Assembly: GCA_963712465.1 (NCBI GenBank)
Contig: CAVQHY010000006.1
Coordinates: forward strand, 806,001 to 870,000
Direction: 5' to 3'
Length of the DNA stretch: 64,000 bases
From: CAVQHY01 sp963712465
Lineage (GTDB): Bacteria > Actinomycetota > Thermoleophilia > Gaiellales > Gaiellaceae
Numbering within the stretch: the stretch's first letter is position 1; every line of letters starts with the position of its first letter. The notes below the pieces were generated by a model, which did no database searches, had not been told where the DNA came from, and was given only the letters and a program-made list of their open reading frames with translations. Shown one piece after another: positions 15,584 to 24,018 of this stretch. The position numbers and the translations under genes were made by a program.

Positions 15584-16612
15584 TTGCTGATGAGACGCAT
15601 TAGTCTTCTCACCATACTCGTCACGCTCCTCGCCGTCGCGGCCGCCGGCTGTGGCGGCTCGAGCAGCACGTCGGAGTCCGGTGGAGCCGGGGATGGCGAC
15701 GTGACGCTCTCGCTCGTCGCGTACTCGACGCCACGCGAGGTGTACGAGGAGCTGATCCCCGCGTTCCTGGCAACCGGCACGGGCGCCGGGGTTTCCTTCG
15801 ACCAATCGTATGGATCGTCGGGCGAGCAGAGCCGGGCGGTGGAGGCCGGGCTTCCTGCCGACTACGTCGGCTTCTCGCTCGAGCCCGACATCACGCGCCT
15901 CGTCGACGCAGGGCTCGTCGCTGCGGGCTGGGCCTCGGACGAGTACAAGGGAATGGTGTCCGACTCCGTCGTGGTCTTCGCCGTTCGGAAGGGAAACCCG
16001 AAGGGGATCAAGGCGTGGGACGATCTGGTGCGCGACGACGTCGAGGTAATCACGCCCAACCCGTTCACGTCCGGTGGGGCCAAGTGGAACCTCATGGCTG
16101 CGTACGGCGCTCAGCTCGAGCAGGGAAGGAGCGAGGCGGAGGCAGCCGACTACCTGGGCAAGCTACTGGCCAACGTGCCTGTGCAGGACAAGAGCGCGCG
16201 CGAATCGCTCGCAACCTTCTCGTCCGGCAAGGGCGATGTCCTGCTCGCCTACGAGAACGAGGCGATCTTCGCGCAGCAGGCCGGCGAGGCCCTCGACTAC
16301 ATCGTTCCTGACCAGACGATCCTGATCGAGAACCCGGCCGCCGTCATCTCGACGGGCAAGCATGTTCAGCAGGCGCAGGCCTTTCTCGACTTCGTCCGCA
16401 CGCCCGAGGCGCAGCGTGTCTTCGGCGAGAAGGGGTACCGGCCGGTCGACCAGACCGTTGCGGCCGAGTTCGACTTTCCCGAGCCGCCCGGGCTCTTCAC
16501 GATCGCCGACCTCGGCGGCTGGCCCGACGTCAACGAGAAGTTCTTCGACCGCGAGAACGGGCTCGTAGCGAAGATCGAGCAGGGACTGGGGATCTCCACT
16601 GAGTCCAGCTAG
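15584..16612 (+). CDS. sulfate/thiosulfate-binding lipoprotein (second copy)
   Basis: This 342-residue paralogue of the gene before it has a lipoprotein signal ending LLAVAAAGC, so it should be anchored in the membrane. It shares LVAYSTPREVYEELIPAF, GVSFDQSYGSSGEQ, FSLEPDITRLVDAGL, TPNPFTSGGAKWNL and GDVLLAYENEAIF. TTG 15584 is 7 bases after GGGAG; ATG 15590 is an alternative that removes only two residues. The end overlaps cysT by 14 bases. It probably has the main binding role for this importer. Confidence 0.9.
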   Translation: MLMRRISLLTILVTLLAVAAAGCGGSSSTSESGGAGDGDVTLSLVAYSTPREVYEELIPAFLATGTGAGVSFDQSYGSSGEQSRAVEAGLPADYVGFSLEPDITRLVDAGLVAAGWASDEYKGMVSDSVVVFAVRKGNPKGIKAWDDLVRDDVEVITPNPFTSGGAKWNLMAAYGAQLEQGRSEAEAADYLGKLLANVPVQDKSARESLATFSSGKGDVLLAYENEAIFAQQAGEALDYIVPDQTILIENPAAVISTGKHVQQAQAFLDFVRTPEAQRVFGEKGYRPVDQTVAAEFDFPEPPGLFTIADLGGWPDVNEKFFDRENGLVAKIEQGLGISTESS

Positions 16613-17438
16613 CTCCGAGGCACTCAGCCTTCCGGGGCGGAACGCCCAACACGAACGAGCGCGCCTCGGCTGGCTCGGGTTCGGCATCTCGACGGCCTAC
16701 CTGAGCCTGATCGTCCTGATACCGCTCGCCGCCGTCTTCTGGAAGTCGACGGGCGGCGGCTGGGACACGTTCTGGCAGGCGGTCTGGAATCCCCAGGCGG
16801 TCGCCGCGCTGAAGCTGAGTCTCGCCGCCTCGCTGATCGTCGTCGCGATCAACGCCGTCACGGGCACGATCATCGCCTGGGTGCTGGTGCGAGACAGCTT
16901 CAGGGGCAAGGGGTTCGTCAACTCGCTCGTCGATCTGCCCTTTGCTCTCCCGACGATCGTTGCGGGCCTGACGCTACTCGCGCTGTACGGGCCGAGAAGC
17001 CCGATCGGCGTCGACGTCGCGTACACACGCACCGCCGTTGTCCTCGCGCTGCTCTTTGTCACGCTCCCCTTCGTCGTCCGCGCGGTTCAGCCCGTGCTTC
17101 AGGAACTCGACCAGGAGATGGAGGAGGCCGCCGCCTCTCTCGGGGCAAGCTCCCTGACCACCTTCCGGCGGATCGTCCTGCCGAACCTGATGCCCGCGAT
17201 CCTTTCCGGTGGCGCGCTCGCCTTCGGCCGTGCCGTGGGCGAGTTCGGCTCCGTCGTCCTGATCACCGGGAACATCCCGTTCGACACCGAGGTCGCCCCC
17301 GTCCACATCTTCGGCCTGATCGAGAGCGACGCGCCGATCAGCGCGGCTGCGGTCGCGGTCGTCCTGCTTGTCATCGCGCTGGTCGTCCTGGTCGCGGCCG
17401 ACATCCTGGAGCGCCGCGGACGGAGGCATGGTGCGTAG
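16599..17438 (+). CDS. cysT: sulfate/thiosulfate ABC transporter permease CysT (CTG start)
   Basis: This membrane permease has about six helices and the EAA loop MEEAAASLGASSLTTFRRIVLPNLMPAI. It pairs with CysW. The frame is closed by TAG at 16566-16568, and no ATG, GTG or TTG occurs until GTG 16881, which would remove the first two helices (GFGISTAYLSLIVLIPLAA and following). The best start is CTG 16599: GGGGA lies 6 bases upstream and it gives 279 residues, the normal CysT length. It overlaps the end of the binding-protein gene by 14 bases and cysW by 11. Confidence 0.85.
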   Translation: MSPASSEALSLPGRNAQHERARLGWLGFGISTAYLSLIVLIPLAAVFWKSTGGGWDTFWQAVWNPQAVAALKLSLAASLIVVAINAVTGTIIAWVLVRDSFRGKGFVNSLVDLPFALPTIVAGLTLLALYGPRSPIGVDVAYTRTAVVLALLFVTLPFVVRAVQPVLQELDQEMEEAAASLGASSLTTFRRIVLPNLMPAILSGGALAFGRAVGEFGSVVLITGNIPFDTEVAPVHIFGLIESDAPISAAAVAVVLLVIALVVLVAADILERRGRRHGA

Positions 17439-18282
17439 TCGGATCGCGCTTCGGGTCACGGCGCTCGGCTACCTCGCGGCGATCCTGCTCCTGCCGATCG
17501 CCCTCATCTTCTGGCGAACGTTCGAGAACGGCCTCTCGGCCGTGTGGACGGAGCTGACGAGCCCCGCGTTCACGCACGCGCTCTGGCTGACCGTGCTGAT
17601 CGCGCTGATCGCGGTCCCGGCCAACACGATCTTCGGCGTCATCTGCGCGCTGACGATCGTGAGGCGCAAGACGACGCGCGGCAACGGCTTCCTGAACGCG
17701 GCCGTCGGCCTCCCCCTCGCGCTCTCGCCCGTGGTCGTCGGCCTCTCTCTCGTCCTCGTCTTCGGTCAGAAGGGCTGGTTCGGCGAGTGGCTTGCAGAGC
17801 ACGGGATCCGCGTCATCTTCTCGCTTCCCGGCATGGTGATCGCGACGATCTTCGTCTCGCTCCCGTTCGTCGCCCGGGAGGTCGTCCCTGTGCTCCGCGA
17901 GGTCGGCACCGACCAGGAGGAGGCGGCCTGGACGCTCGGAGCGACGCCGCTGCGAACCTTCTGGAAGATCACGCTGCCGGCGATCCGGTGGGGCGTCGCG
18001 TACGGCGTCGTCCTGACTACGGCGCGCGCGCTCGGCGAGTTCGGTGCGGTCGCCGTCGTCTCGGGCAGGCTCGCCGGAAAGACGGAGACGCTCACGCTTC
18101 ATGTCGACGAGCGTTTTGAGGCGTTCGACCTCGTGGGCGCGTACACGGCTTCCGTCGTTCTTGCGATGCTTGCGATCATGACCCTGCTCGCGATGAACCT
18201 CCTGAAGCCGAGAACTCAGAGGACGGAAGGGAGAGTTGCCGATGGCGATAGCGGTACGCCAGGTCACGAAGCGGTTCGGTAG
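17428..18282 (+). CDS. cysW: sulfate/thiosulfate ABC transporter permease CysW
   Basis: This 284-residue permease has six membrane segments (LGYLAAILLLPIALIF, LTVLIALIAVPANTIFGVI, LPLALSPVVVGLSLVLVFG and more). Its EAA loop reads EEAAWTLGATPLRTFWKITLPAI, where the CysA ATPase docks. ATG 17428 overlaps the cysT stop by 11 bases, and GTG 17431 is equally possible given GGAGG just upstream. CysW forms the channel with CysT for sulfate or thiosulfate. Confidence 0.9.
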   Translation: MVRSRIALRVTALGYLAAILLLPIALIFWRTFENGLSAVWTELTSPAFTHALWLTVLIALIAVPANTIFGVICALTIVRRKTTRGNGFLNAAVGLPLALSPVVVGLSLVLVFGQKGWFGEWLAEHGIRVIFSLPGMVIATIFVSLPFVAREVVPVLREVGTDQEEAAWTLGATPLRTFWKITLPAIRWGVAYGVVLTTARALGEFGAVAVVSGRLAGKTETLTLHVDERFEAFDLVGAYTASVVLAMLAIMTLLAMNLLKPRTQRTEGRVADGDSGTPGHEAVR

Positions 18283-19222
18283 CTTCGTCGCGCTCGACAC
18301 CGTGTCGCTCGCCATCGCGAGCGGCTCGCTCACCGCACTCCTCGGGCCGAGCGGCAGCGGCAAGTCGACGCTCCTTCGCGTGATCGCAGGGCTCGAGCAG
18401 CCGGACTCGGGCGACGTGACCATCCTGGGCGAGGATGCGACGAGCCTCCCACCGCAGAAGCGCGGTGTCGGCATGGTCTTCCAGCACTACGCGGCGTTCA
18501 AGCACCTGACCGTCCGGAAGAACGTCGCGTTCGGTCTCGAGATCCGCAAGCGACCGAAGAGGGAGATCCGCGAACGCGTCGACGAGCTCCTCACGCTGGT
18601 GCAGCTCGAGGGCCTCGCCGACCGCTATCCATCGCAGCTCTCGGGCGGGCAGCGCCAGCGAATGGCGCTCGCTCGCGCGCTGGCCGTCGAGCCGAAGGTG
18701 CTCCTCCTGGATGAGCCGTTCGGCGCGCTCGACGCGCGCGTGCGCAAGGAGCTCCGCACATGGCTCCGCCGCCTTCACGACGAGGTGCACGTGACGACCG
18801 TGCTCGTGACCCACGATCAGGAGGAGGCGATGGAGGTCGCCGATCGTGTGGTCCTGATGAACCAGGGTCGGATCGAGCAGACGGGCAAGCCGCGCGACCT
18901 GTACGAGCACCCGGCGAACGAGTTCGTGATGGGCTTCATCGGCCCGGTCAACCGCCTCGGCGACACGTTCATCCGCCCGCACGATCTCGAGGTTCGACTC
19001 GAGGCCAACGGGACGACCGAGGAGGCGATGGTCGAGCGAATCGTCCATCTCGGCTTCGAGGTCCGCGTCGAGCTCGTGCTCGGGGACGGTCGCCACATCT
19101 CCGCCCAGCTCACGCGCGACGAGGCGGAGGAGCTCGAGCTCGGCGAGGGTCAGGTCGTCTTCGTCCGCCCGAGCCGGACGACGGTCTTCAGTGCGGCTGC
19201 CACGCCTCCGGATCCTTCGTGA
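18242..19222 (+). CDS. cysA: sulfate/thiosulfate ABC transporter ATPase CysA
   Basis: This 326-residue ATPase has Walker A GPSGSGKST (~35-43), Q-loop VFQHYAAFKHLTV, signature LSGGQRQRMALARALA, Walker B VLLLDEPFGALD, and the H-loop VLVTHDQEEAMEVADR. The C-terminal regulatory domain contains FIRPHDLEVRLE. The KHLTV segment is typical for CysA. ATG 18242 follows GGAAGGGAG at a good distance and overlaps cysW by 41 bases. The 3' end overlaps the convergent Rrf2 gene by 35 bases. Confidence 0.92.
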   Translation: MAIAVRQVTKRFGSFVALDTVSLAIASGSLTALLGPSGSGKSTLLRVIAGLEQPDSGDVTILGEDATSLPPQKRGVGMVFQHYAAFKHLTVRKNVAFGLEIRKRPKREIRERVDELLTLVQLEGLADRYPSQLSGGQRQRMALARALAVEPKVLLLDEPFGALDARVRKELRTWLRRLHDEVHVTTVLVTHDQEEAMEVADRVVLMNQGRIEQTGKPRDLYEHPANEFVMGFIGPVNRLGDTFIRPHDLEVRLEANGTTEEAMVERIVHLGFEVRVELVLGDGRHISAQLTRDEAEELELGEGQVVFVRPSRTTVFSAAATPPDPS

Positions 19223-19646
19223 TGCGCTCGATCTCGTCGGGGAGGGTCCCCCGCATCACGTCGGCGACGGTGACCGACTCGAGCACCGAGCGCAGACTGG
19301 CCCGCATCGCGACCCAGACCTCCTTCAGAGCCGCCGCAGAGCCCTCGTACTCGATCGCCTCCGGCCGGGTGCCACGGACGTTCGCCAGCGGTCCCTCCAC
19401 TGCGCGGATCACCTCGGCGAGCGTGATCTCCTCGGGCGGCCGGGCGAGCCAGTAGCCCCCTTCCGCTCCCCGCTGGCTCTGCACGAGCCCGTGGTGGCGA
19501 AGCTCGAGCAGAATGTTCTCGAGGAACTTCAGCGGAATCTGCTGTGCCTGCGAGATCCGCTCGCCCTTGGTCGGTCCCTCGCCGTCCTGAGCGGCGAGCT
19601 CGACTACCGCGCGGATTGCGTAGTCGACCTTTGCCGAGACGCGCAT
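19188..19646 (-). CDS. Rrf2-family transcriptional regulator (CymR-like, no Fe-S cysteines)
   Basis: This 152-residue regulator has the Rrf2 winged helix: MRVSAKVDYAIRAVVELAA, ISQAQQIPLKFLENILLELRHHGLVQSQRGAEGGY, ARPPEEITLAEVIRAVEGP. There is no cysteine in the protein, so it cannot hold the iron-sulfur cluster of IscR or NsrR. This fits the CymR class that controls sulfur genes together with cysteine synthase. It converges with the sulfate operon and follows the polyamine block, so it could act on either; the sulfate link is favoured by family knowledge. Confidence 0.88.
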   Translation of the reverse strand: MRVSAKVDYAIRAVVELAAQDGEGPTKGERISQAQQIPLKFLENILLELRHHGLVQSQRGAEGGYWLARPPEEITLAEVIRAVEGPLANVRGTRPEAIEYEGSAAALKEVWVAMRASLRSVLESVTVADVMRGTLPDEIERITKDPEAWQPH

Positions 19647-19655
19647 TGCCGGATT

Positions 19656-19677
19656 GTTCCCTGTCTCGCTAGGGAAC
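19656..19677. promoter_or_regulatory. 22-bp inverted repeat before the Rrf2 gene
   Basis: gttccct (19656-19662) and agggaac (19671-19677) form a perfect dyad with an 8-base spacer. It lies 9 bases upstream of the Rrf2 ATG and covers the stop of the aminotransferase gene. It is either an autoregulatory operator or a hairpin at the end of the polyamine transcript. Confidence 0.45.
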
Positions 19678-21063
19678 GGCGGACATCCGCTCGCCCGCCT
19701 CCGAGAGGACGTCGCCGAGGATGCCCGTGATCTCGTCGAACTCCGCCTGTCCGGCGATCAGCGGCGGCGAGATCATCACGACCGGGTCGCCGCGGTCGTC
19801 GGCCCGGCAGATCAACCCGCGCTCGAAGAGCGCGGGGGAGAGGAACCCCCGCAGGAGTCGCTCGCACTCCTCCGCGTCGAAGGTCTCCTTCGTGTCCTTG
19901 TCCCGCACGAGCTCGAGCGCGTAGAAGAATCCGGTGCCGCGCAGGTCGCCCACGATCGGCAGCTCGAGCAGCTGCGCCAGCGTCGCGTGGAAGGCGTCCT
20001 GCGACTCCGCGACGTGCTCCACGAGCCGCTCCCGCTTCATGATCTCGAGGTTCTTGAGCGCGATCGCGGCCTGCACGGGGTGACCACCGAACGTGATCCC
20101 GTGCGCGTACATCGCCGAGTCCTCGAGGAACGGCTCCATGATCGCGTCGCGGGCGATCACCGCTCCGATCGACGCATACGCCGACGAGAGGCCCTTGGCG
20201 CACGTGATCAGGTCCGGACGGATGTCGTAGAGCTCGGAGCCGAACCATTCGCCGAGACGGCCGAAGCCGCAGATCACCTCGTCGGCAACGAGCAGGATCC
20301 CGTAGCGGTCGCACAGCTCGCGGACGCCGCGGTGGTAACCGACCGGGGGCGTGAAGCAGCCGCCCGCGTTCTGGACCGGCTCCATGATCACCATCGCGAC
20401 GGTCTCCGGGCCGGCCGCCTGAAGCGCCTCGTCCAGATCGTCGAGCAGGAAGGCGACGAACTCCGCCTCGCTCTCGTCGGGCGGCCGCCGGAAGCGGTTG
20501 GTGTTGCGGACGTGGAGGACATCGGGGACGAGCGGCTCGAACTGGTTGCGAATCGCCGGGATGCCCGTGATCGAGAGCGCCCCCATCGAGGTGCCGTGGT
20601 AGGAGATGTGCCGCGAGACGGCCTTCCACCGCCGCTCGCCGCGGGCGCTGTGATACTGGCGCGCGAGCTTCCAGGCCGACTCGACCGCTTCCGAGCCGCC
20701 GCTCGTGAAGAAGATGCGGTTCAGATCCCCGGGTGCCAGCTCGGCGACCTCGGCGGCGAGCTCGATCGCCCGCGGGTGTGCGTACGTCCAGTTGGTGTAG
20801 TAGGGCAACTCGCGCATCTGCGCCGCGGCGGCCTCGCCCATCTCCTCGCCGTAGCCGTAGCCGATCTGCACGGTGAACAGCCCCGCCAGCGCGTCGAGGT
20901 AGCGCTTGCCGTGGGCGTCCTCGAGGTAGCAGCCGTCGCCCCGGACGATGATCGGCACTTCGCCGTCGCGGTAGGCGCCCATCCGGGTGAAGTGGAGCCA
21001 GAGGTGCTCGCGCGCCGCGCGCTGGAGCTCCTCCGGGGTCATCGCCTGCGTACGCGAGCTCAT
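19669..21063 (-). CDS. class III aminotransferase (putrescine/beta-alanine-pyruvate type)
   Basis: This 464-residue PLP enzyme shows the omega-aminotransferase pattern: HLWLHFTRMG near the N-terminus, YLDALAGLFTVQIGYG, FFTSGGSEAVESAWKLARQYH, SYHGTSMGALSITG, EPVQNAGGCFTPP, LLVADEVICGFGRLG, and the PLP lysine in CAKGLSSAYASIGAV. It is related to SpuC-type polyamine:pyruvate aminotransferases, which suits its place downstream of potABCD. ATG 21063 is preferred to the upstream GTG because GGGAG stands just before it and it gives the usual length. It could also accept other omega-amino acids. Confidence 0.88.
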   Translation of the reverse strand: MSSRTQAMTPEELQRAAREHLWLHFTRMGAYRDGEVPIIVRGDGCYLEDAHGKRYLDALAGLFTVQIGYGYGEEMGEAAAAQMRELPYYTNWTYAHPRAIELAAEVAELAPGDLNRIFFTSGGSEAVESAWKLARQYHSARGERRWKAVSRHISYHGTSMGALSITGIPAIRNQFEPLVPDVLHVRNTNRFRRPPDESEAEFVAFLLDDLDEALQAAGPETVAMVIMEPVQNAGGCFTPPVGYHRGVRELCDRYGILLVADEVICGFGRLGEWFGSELYDIRPDLITCAKGLSSAYASIGAVIARDAIMEPFLEDSAMYAHGITFGGHPVQAAIALKNLEIMKRERLVEHVAESQDAFHATLAQLLELPIVGDLRGTGFFYALELVRDKDTKETFDAEECERLLRGFLSPALFERGLICRADDRGDPVVMISPPLIAGQAEFDEITGILGDVLSEAGERMSAVP

Positions 21064-21105
21064 TGGGCTCCCACCACCCACCCCCGCCCTGACGAACACG
21101 TCCCC

Positions 21106-21963
21106 TCATGCATCTTTCTTCTCCTTCCGCCACTGCCACAGGACGTTGGCGAGCATGATCAGCACGGCCACCGCGAAGATCATCGTCCCGATCACGTTGA
21201 CCTGCGGCGGGACGCCCACGCGGGCGGCCCCCCACACGAACACGGGGAAGGTTACCGTCGTGCCCGAGTTGAACTGGGTGATGACGAAGTCGTCGATCGA
21301 GAGCGCGAACGCGAGCAGCGCGCCGGCGAGGATGCCCGGGGCGATCAGGGGCAGCGTCACCTTCCGGAACGTGACCCATGGCGTCGCGCCGAGATCCATC
21401 GCCGCCTCCTCGAGGTGGCGGTCGAAGCCGACCAGGCGCGCCCGCACGGTCACCACGACGAAGCTGATGCAGAACATGATGTGGGCAAGCACGATCGTCC
21501 AGAAGCCGAGCTTCGTGCCGAGGTTCAGAAACAGCGTCAGCAGCGAGGCGCCGAGCACGATCTCCGCGACCGCCATCGGCAGGAAGATGACGAAGTTCAC
21601 GGCGCCCCGGCCGCGAAAGCGGTGGCGGACGAGCGCGAGCGCCATCAGGGTGCCGAGCACGGTGGCGACGACGGTGGCGAGGCCCGCCACCTTGAGGCTC
21701 GTTACCATCGCATCCGACAGGCCCGGGACCCCGAACGGGTTGCGCCAGTACTTGAGCGTGAAGCCTTCCCAGGTGTAGTTGAACTTGCCCGCCGGGTCGT
21801 TGAGCGAGAAGAGCACGACGATCGCGATCGGCAGAAGCAGGTAGGCGAGCGCCAGGATCCCATAGACGGTGAGCAGATGGCGGCGCACCGCCCGCCACAT
21901 GCGGGTCAGGGTGCCCGGGCCATGCCGGCCGGCGAGCTCGACGGCCTCGGCAGACGTGGTCAT
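21106..21963 (-). CDS. potC: spermidine/putrescine ABC transporter permease PotC
   Basis: This 285-residue permease has six hydrophobic segments and the EAA loop LEEAAMDLGATPWVTFRKVTLPLIAPGI, followed by the PotC-like LSIDDFVITQFNSGTTVTFPVFVWG. ATG 21963 overlaps the potB stop by four bases (ATGA). It forms the transport channel with PotB and is driven by PotA, with substrate delivered by PotD. Confidence 0.92.
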   Translation of the reverse strand: MTTSAEAVELAGRHGPGTLTRMWRAVRRHLLTVYGILALAYLLLPIAIVVLFSLNDPAGKFNYTWEGFTLKYWRNPFGVPGLSDAMVTSLKVAGLATVVATVLGTLMALALVRHRFRGRGAVNFVIFLPMAVAEIVLGASLLTLFLNLGTKLGFWTIVLAHIMFCISFVVVTVRARLVGFDRHLEEAAMDLGATPWVTFRKVTLPLIAPGILAGALLAFALSIDDFVITQFNSGTTVTFPVFVWGAARVGVPPQVNVIGTMIFAVAVLIMLANVLWQWRKEKKDA

Positions 21964-22811
21964 CCGGCCAGCCGCTCCGCGCCGAAGACGCGCGTGTAGA
22001 CGAGGATGAGGACGAGCACCGCGGCCATGAGGACGACCGAGAGCGCCGCAGCCTGGCCGTAGTCGGTCAGGACGAGGAACTTCGACTGGATCACGTTGCC
22101 GATCATGAACTGCCTCGGCGTGCCGAGCAGCTGCGCGTTGATGAAATCGCCGGCCGCGGGGATGAACGTGAGCAGTGTCCCTGCGAACACGCCCGGCAGC
22201 GAGAGCGGCAGCGTGACGCGCAGAAACGACTTGATCGGGCTGGCGTAGAGGTCGTTCGCCGCCTCGATCAGCCGCCGGTCGATCTGCTCGATCGAGACGT
22301 AGAGCGGCAGGGCCATGAACGGTAGGAAGTTGTAGGTGATGCCCGCGATCACCGCGGTCGACGTCGCGAGCAGCCGCCCGTCGTCGCCGAGGATCCCGAC
22401 TGTCTGGAGCGCGTTCACGACGATGCCGTTGTCGGAGAGGATCGTCTGCCACGCGAGCGTCCGGATCAGATAGGTGACGAAGAAGGGCGCGACGATGCAC
22501 AGCAGGAGCAGGTTCTTGAACCGCCCGCCGCGCACGGCGATCCAGTAGACGAGCGGGTAGCTGATCAGCAGCGCGGCGACGGTCGCGATCCCCGCGTACT
22601 TGAGCGAGCGGAGGAACTGCTCCTGGTAGGTCGAGATCGCGTCCGAGTAGTTCGACCAGGCCCAGTCGAACACGTAGCCCACCTGCACCGTGCCGGTCTG
22701 CAGCGAGGTGTTCGCCAGGTAGTAGAGCGGCACCAGGAAGAAGAAGGCGAGGAACGCCAGCCCCGGGGCCAGGAGCAGGTACGGCGTCAGCCAGCGGCGG
22801 CTGTGCAGCAC
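21960..22811 (-). CDS. potB: spermidine/putrescine ABC transporter permease PotB
   Basis: This 283-residue permease begins with RRWLTPYLLLAPGLAFLAFFFLVPLYYL and carries LIRTLAWQTILSDNGIVVNAL. The EAA loop LIEAANDLYASPIKSFLRVTLPLSLPGV and PAAGDFINAQLLGTP near the end are typical of PotB/PotH. GTG start 28 bases after potD. It is coupled to potC by an ATGA overlap. Confidence 0.92.
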   Translation of the reverse strand: MLHSRRWLTPYLLLAPGLAFLAFFFLVPLYYLANTSLQTGTVQVGYVFDWAWSNYSDAISTYQEQFLRSLKYAGIATVAALLISYPLVYWIAVRGGRFKNLLLLCIVAPFFVTYLIRTLAWQTILSDNGIVVNALQTVGILGDDGRLLATSTAVIAGITYNFLPFMALPLYVSIEQIDRRLIEAANDLYASPIKSFLRVTLPLSLPGVFAGTLLTFIPAAGDFINAQLLGTPRQFMIGNVIQSKFLVLTDYGQAAALSVVLMAAVLVLILVYTRVFGAERLAG

Positions 22812-22839
22812 GATTACGCCACGCGAGGGCCGCCGGGGT

Positions 22840-24018
22840 TCACGCCCCGATCACGGCCTGCCACTTGGCCTGGTAGTCGGGGTTCTCGAGCGCCGCCGGA
22901 TCGAACGCGTACAGGTTCGACAGCGTCGCCGCGTCGGGGAAGATCAGCTGGTTCTCGGCGAGCGCGGGGTCGATCTCGACGATCGCCTCCTTCGTTCCCT
23001 TCACGGGGGGCACGTAGTTCACATACGCCTCGACCTGGGCCATGATCGCCGGGTCGTAGTAGAAGTTCATGAAGGTCGAGGCACCGGCGACGTTGCCGCC
23101 GAGCGGAATCACCATGGTGTCGGTCGCGATCGCGCCACCCTTGGCAGGGATTGCGAAGGTGAGGTTCGGGTTGTCGGGCTGGAGCTGGACCAGATCGCCG
23201 GACCAAGCGATCGCGGCCCAGATGTCGCCCTTCGCGAGCAGCGGCGCGTAGTCGTTCCCGGTGAACTGGCGGATCTGGCCGTCGTCGACGGCCTTCTGGA
23301 GCTTCGCGATCACCTCGTCGAAGGCGGCCGGGTCGACCTTCGTGGGATCGGAGCCCATCTCGAGGAGGAACAGAGCGACCGTATCGTCCATCGAGTTGAG
23401 CATCGTGATCTTGCCCTTGAGCTTCGGGTCGAGAAGCTGCTCGACGGAGGTGAGCTCGCCGCCGACCTTCTCCGGGTCGTAGCCGAGGCCGGTGTAGAAC
23501 GACTGCCACGGCAGGCTGTACTCGCGGTTCGGATCCCAGGTCGGGCTCGCCAGCGCGTCCTCGAGGTTGACCTTGTTCGGGATCAGCGTCGAGTCGAGCT
23601 TCTCGAGGTAGCCGAGCTTCAGCAGGCGGGCGCACATCCAGGCCGTCGGGATGATCACGTCGCGGTCGATCGACTGGCCCTGCGACAGCGGGCCCTGGAT
23701 CTTGCCGAAGAACTCCTCGTTCGAGTTGATGTCCTCGATGTAGTCGACCTTGATCCCCGTCTCCTTGGTGAACTGGTCGAGCGTGGGGCGAGTCTTCGTC
23801 TCCTCGTCGACGTCGATGTAAAGCGGCCAGTTCGAGATCGTGATCGAGTCGGGAAGCTCGCCGGCGCCGGCCGCCGGAGGCGCGGGCGCGGGCTCGCCGC
23901 CGTCCGAGCTGTCGATCCCGCCGCCGCCGCAGGCGGCGAGCAGGCCGGGAATGGTCAGGGCGGCGCCGCCGAGCGTCGCGCGCCGGAGCAGCTGTGCACG
24001 GGTGATGGGGTCGGTCAT
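22840..24018 (-). CDS. potD: spermidine/putrescine-binding lipoprotein PotD
   Basis: This 392-residue binding protein has a twin-arginine-like lipoprotein signal (LLRRATLGGAALTIPGLLAAC, Cys30). PotD marks follow: ISNWPLYIDVDEETKTRPTL, GIKVDYIEDINSNEEFFGKIQ, LPWQSFYTGLGYDPEKVGGEL, YAPLLAKGDIWAAIAWSGD and ASTFMNFYYDPAIMAQVEAYVNYVPPVKG. It should bind putrescine or spermidine outside the membrane. It overlaps the potA stop by four bases. In this operon the ATPase precedes the binding protein. Confidence 0.92.
   Translation of the reverse strand: MTDPITRAQLLRRATLGGAALTIPGLLAACGGGGIDSSDGGEPAPAPPAAGAGELPDSITISNWPLYIDVDEETKTRPTLDQFTKETGIKVDYIEDINSNEEFFGKIQGPLSQGQSIDRDVIIPTAWMCARLLKLGYLEKLDSTLIPNKVNLEDALASPTWDPNREYSLPWQSFYTGLGYDPEKVGGELTSVEQLLDPKLKGKITMLNSMDDTVALFLLEMGSDPTKVDPAAFDEVIAKLQKAVDDGQIRQFTGNDYAPLLAKGDIWAAIAWSGDLVQLQPDNPNLTFAIPAKGGAIATDTMVIPLGGNVAGASTFMNFYYDPAIMAQVEAYVNYVPPVKGTKEAIVEIDPALAENQLIFPDAATLSNLYAFDPAALENPDYQAKWQAVIGA

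Noticed and set aside
19654..21999. A 781-codon plus-strand frame over the aminotransferase and potC
   Set aside because: It crosses two well-identified minus-strand genes and shows no domain.
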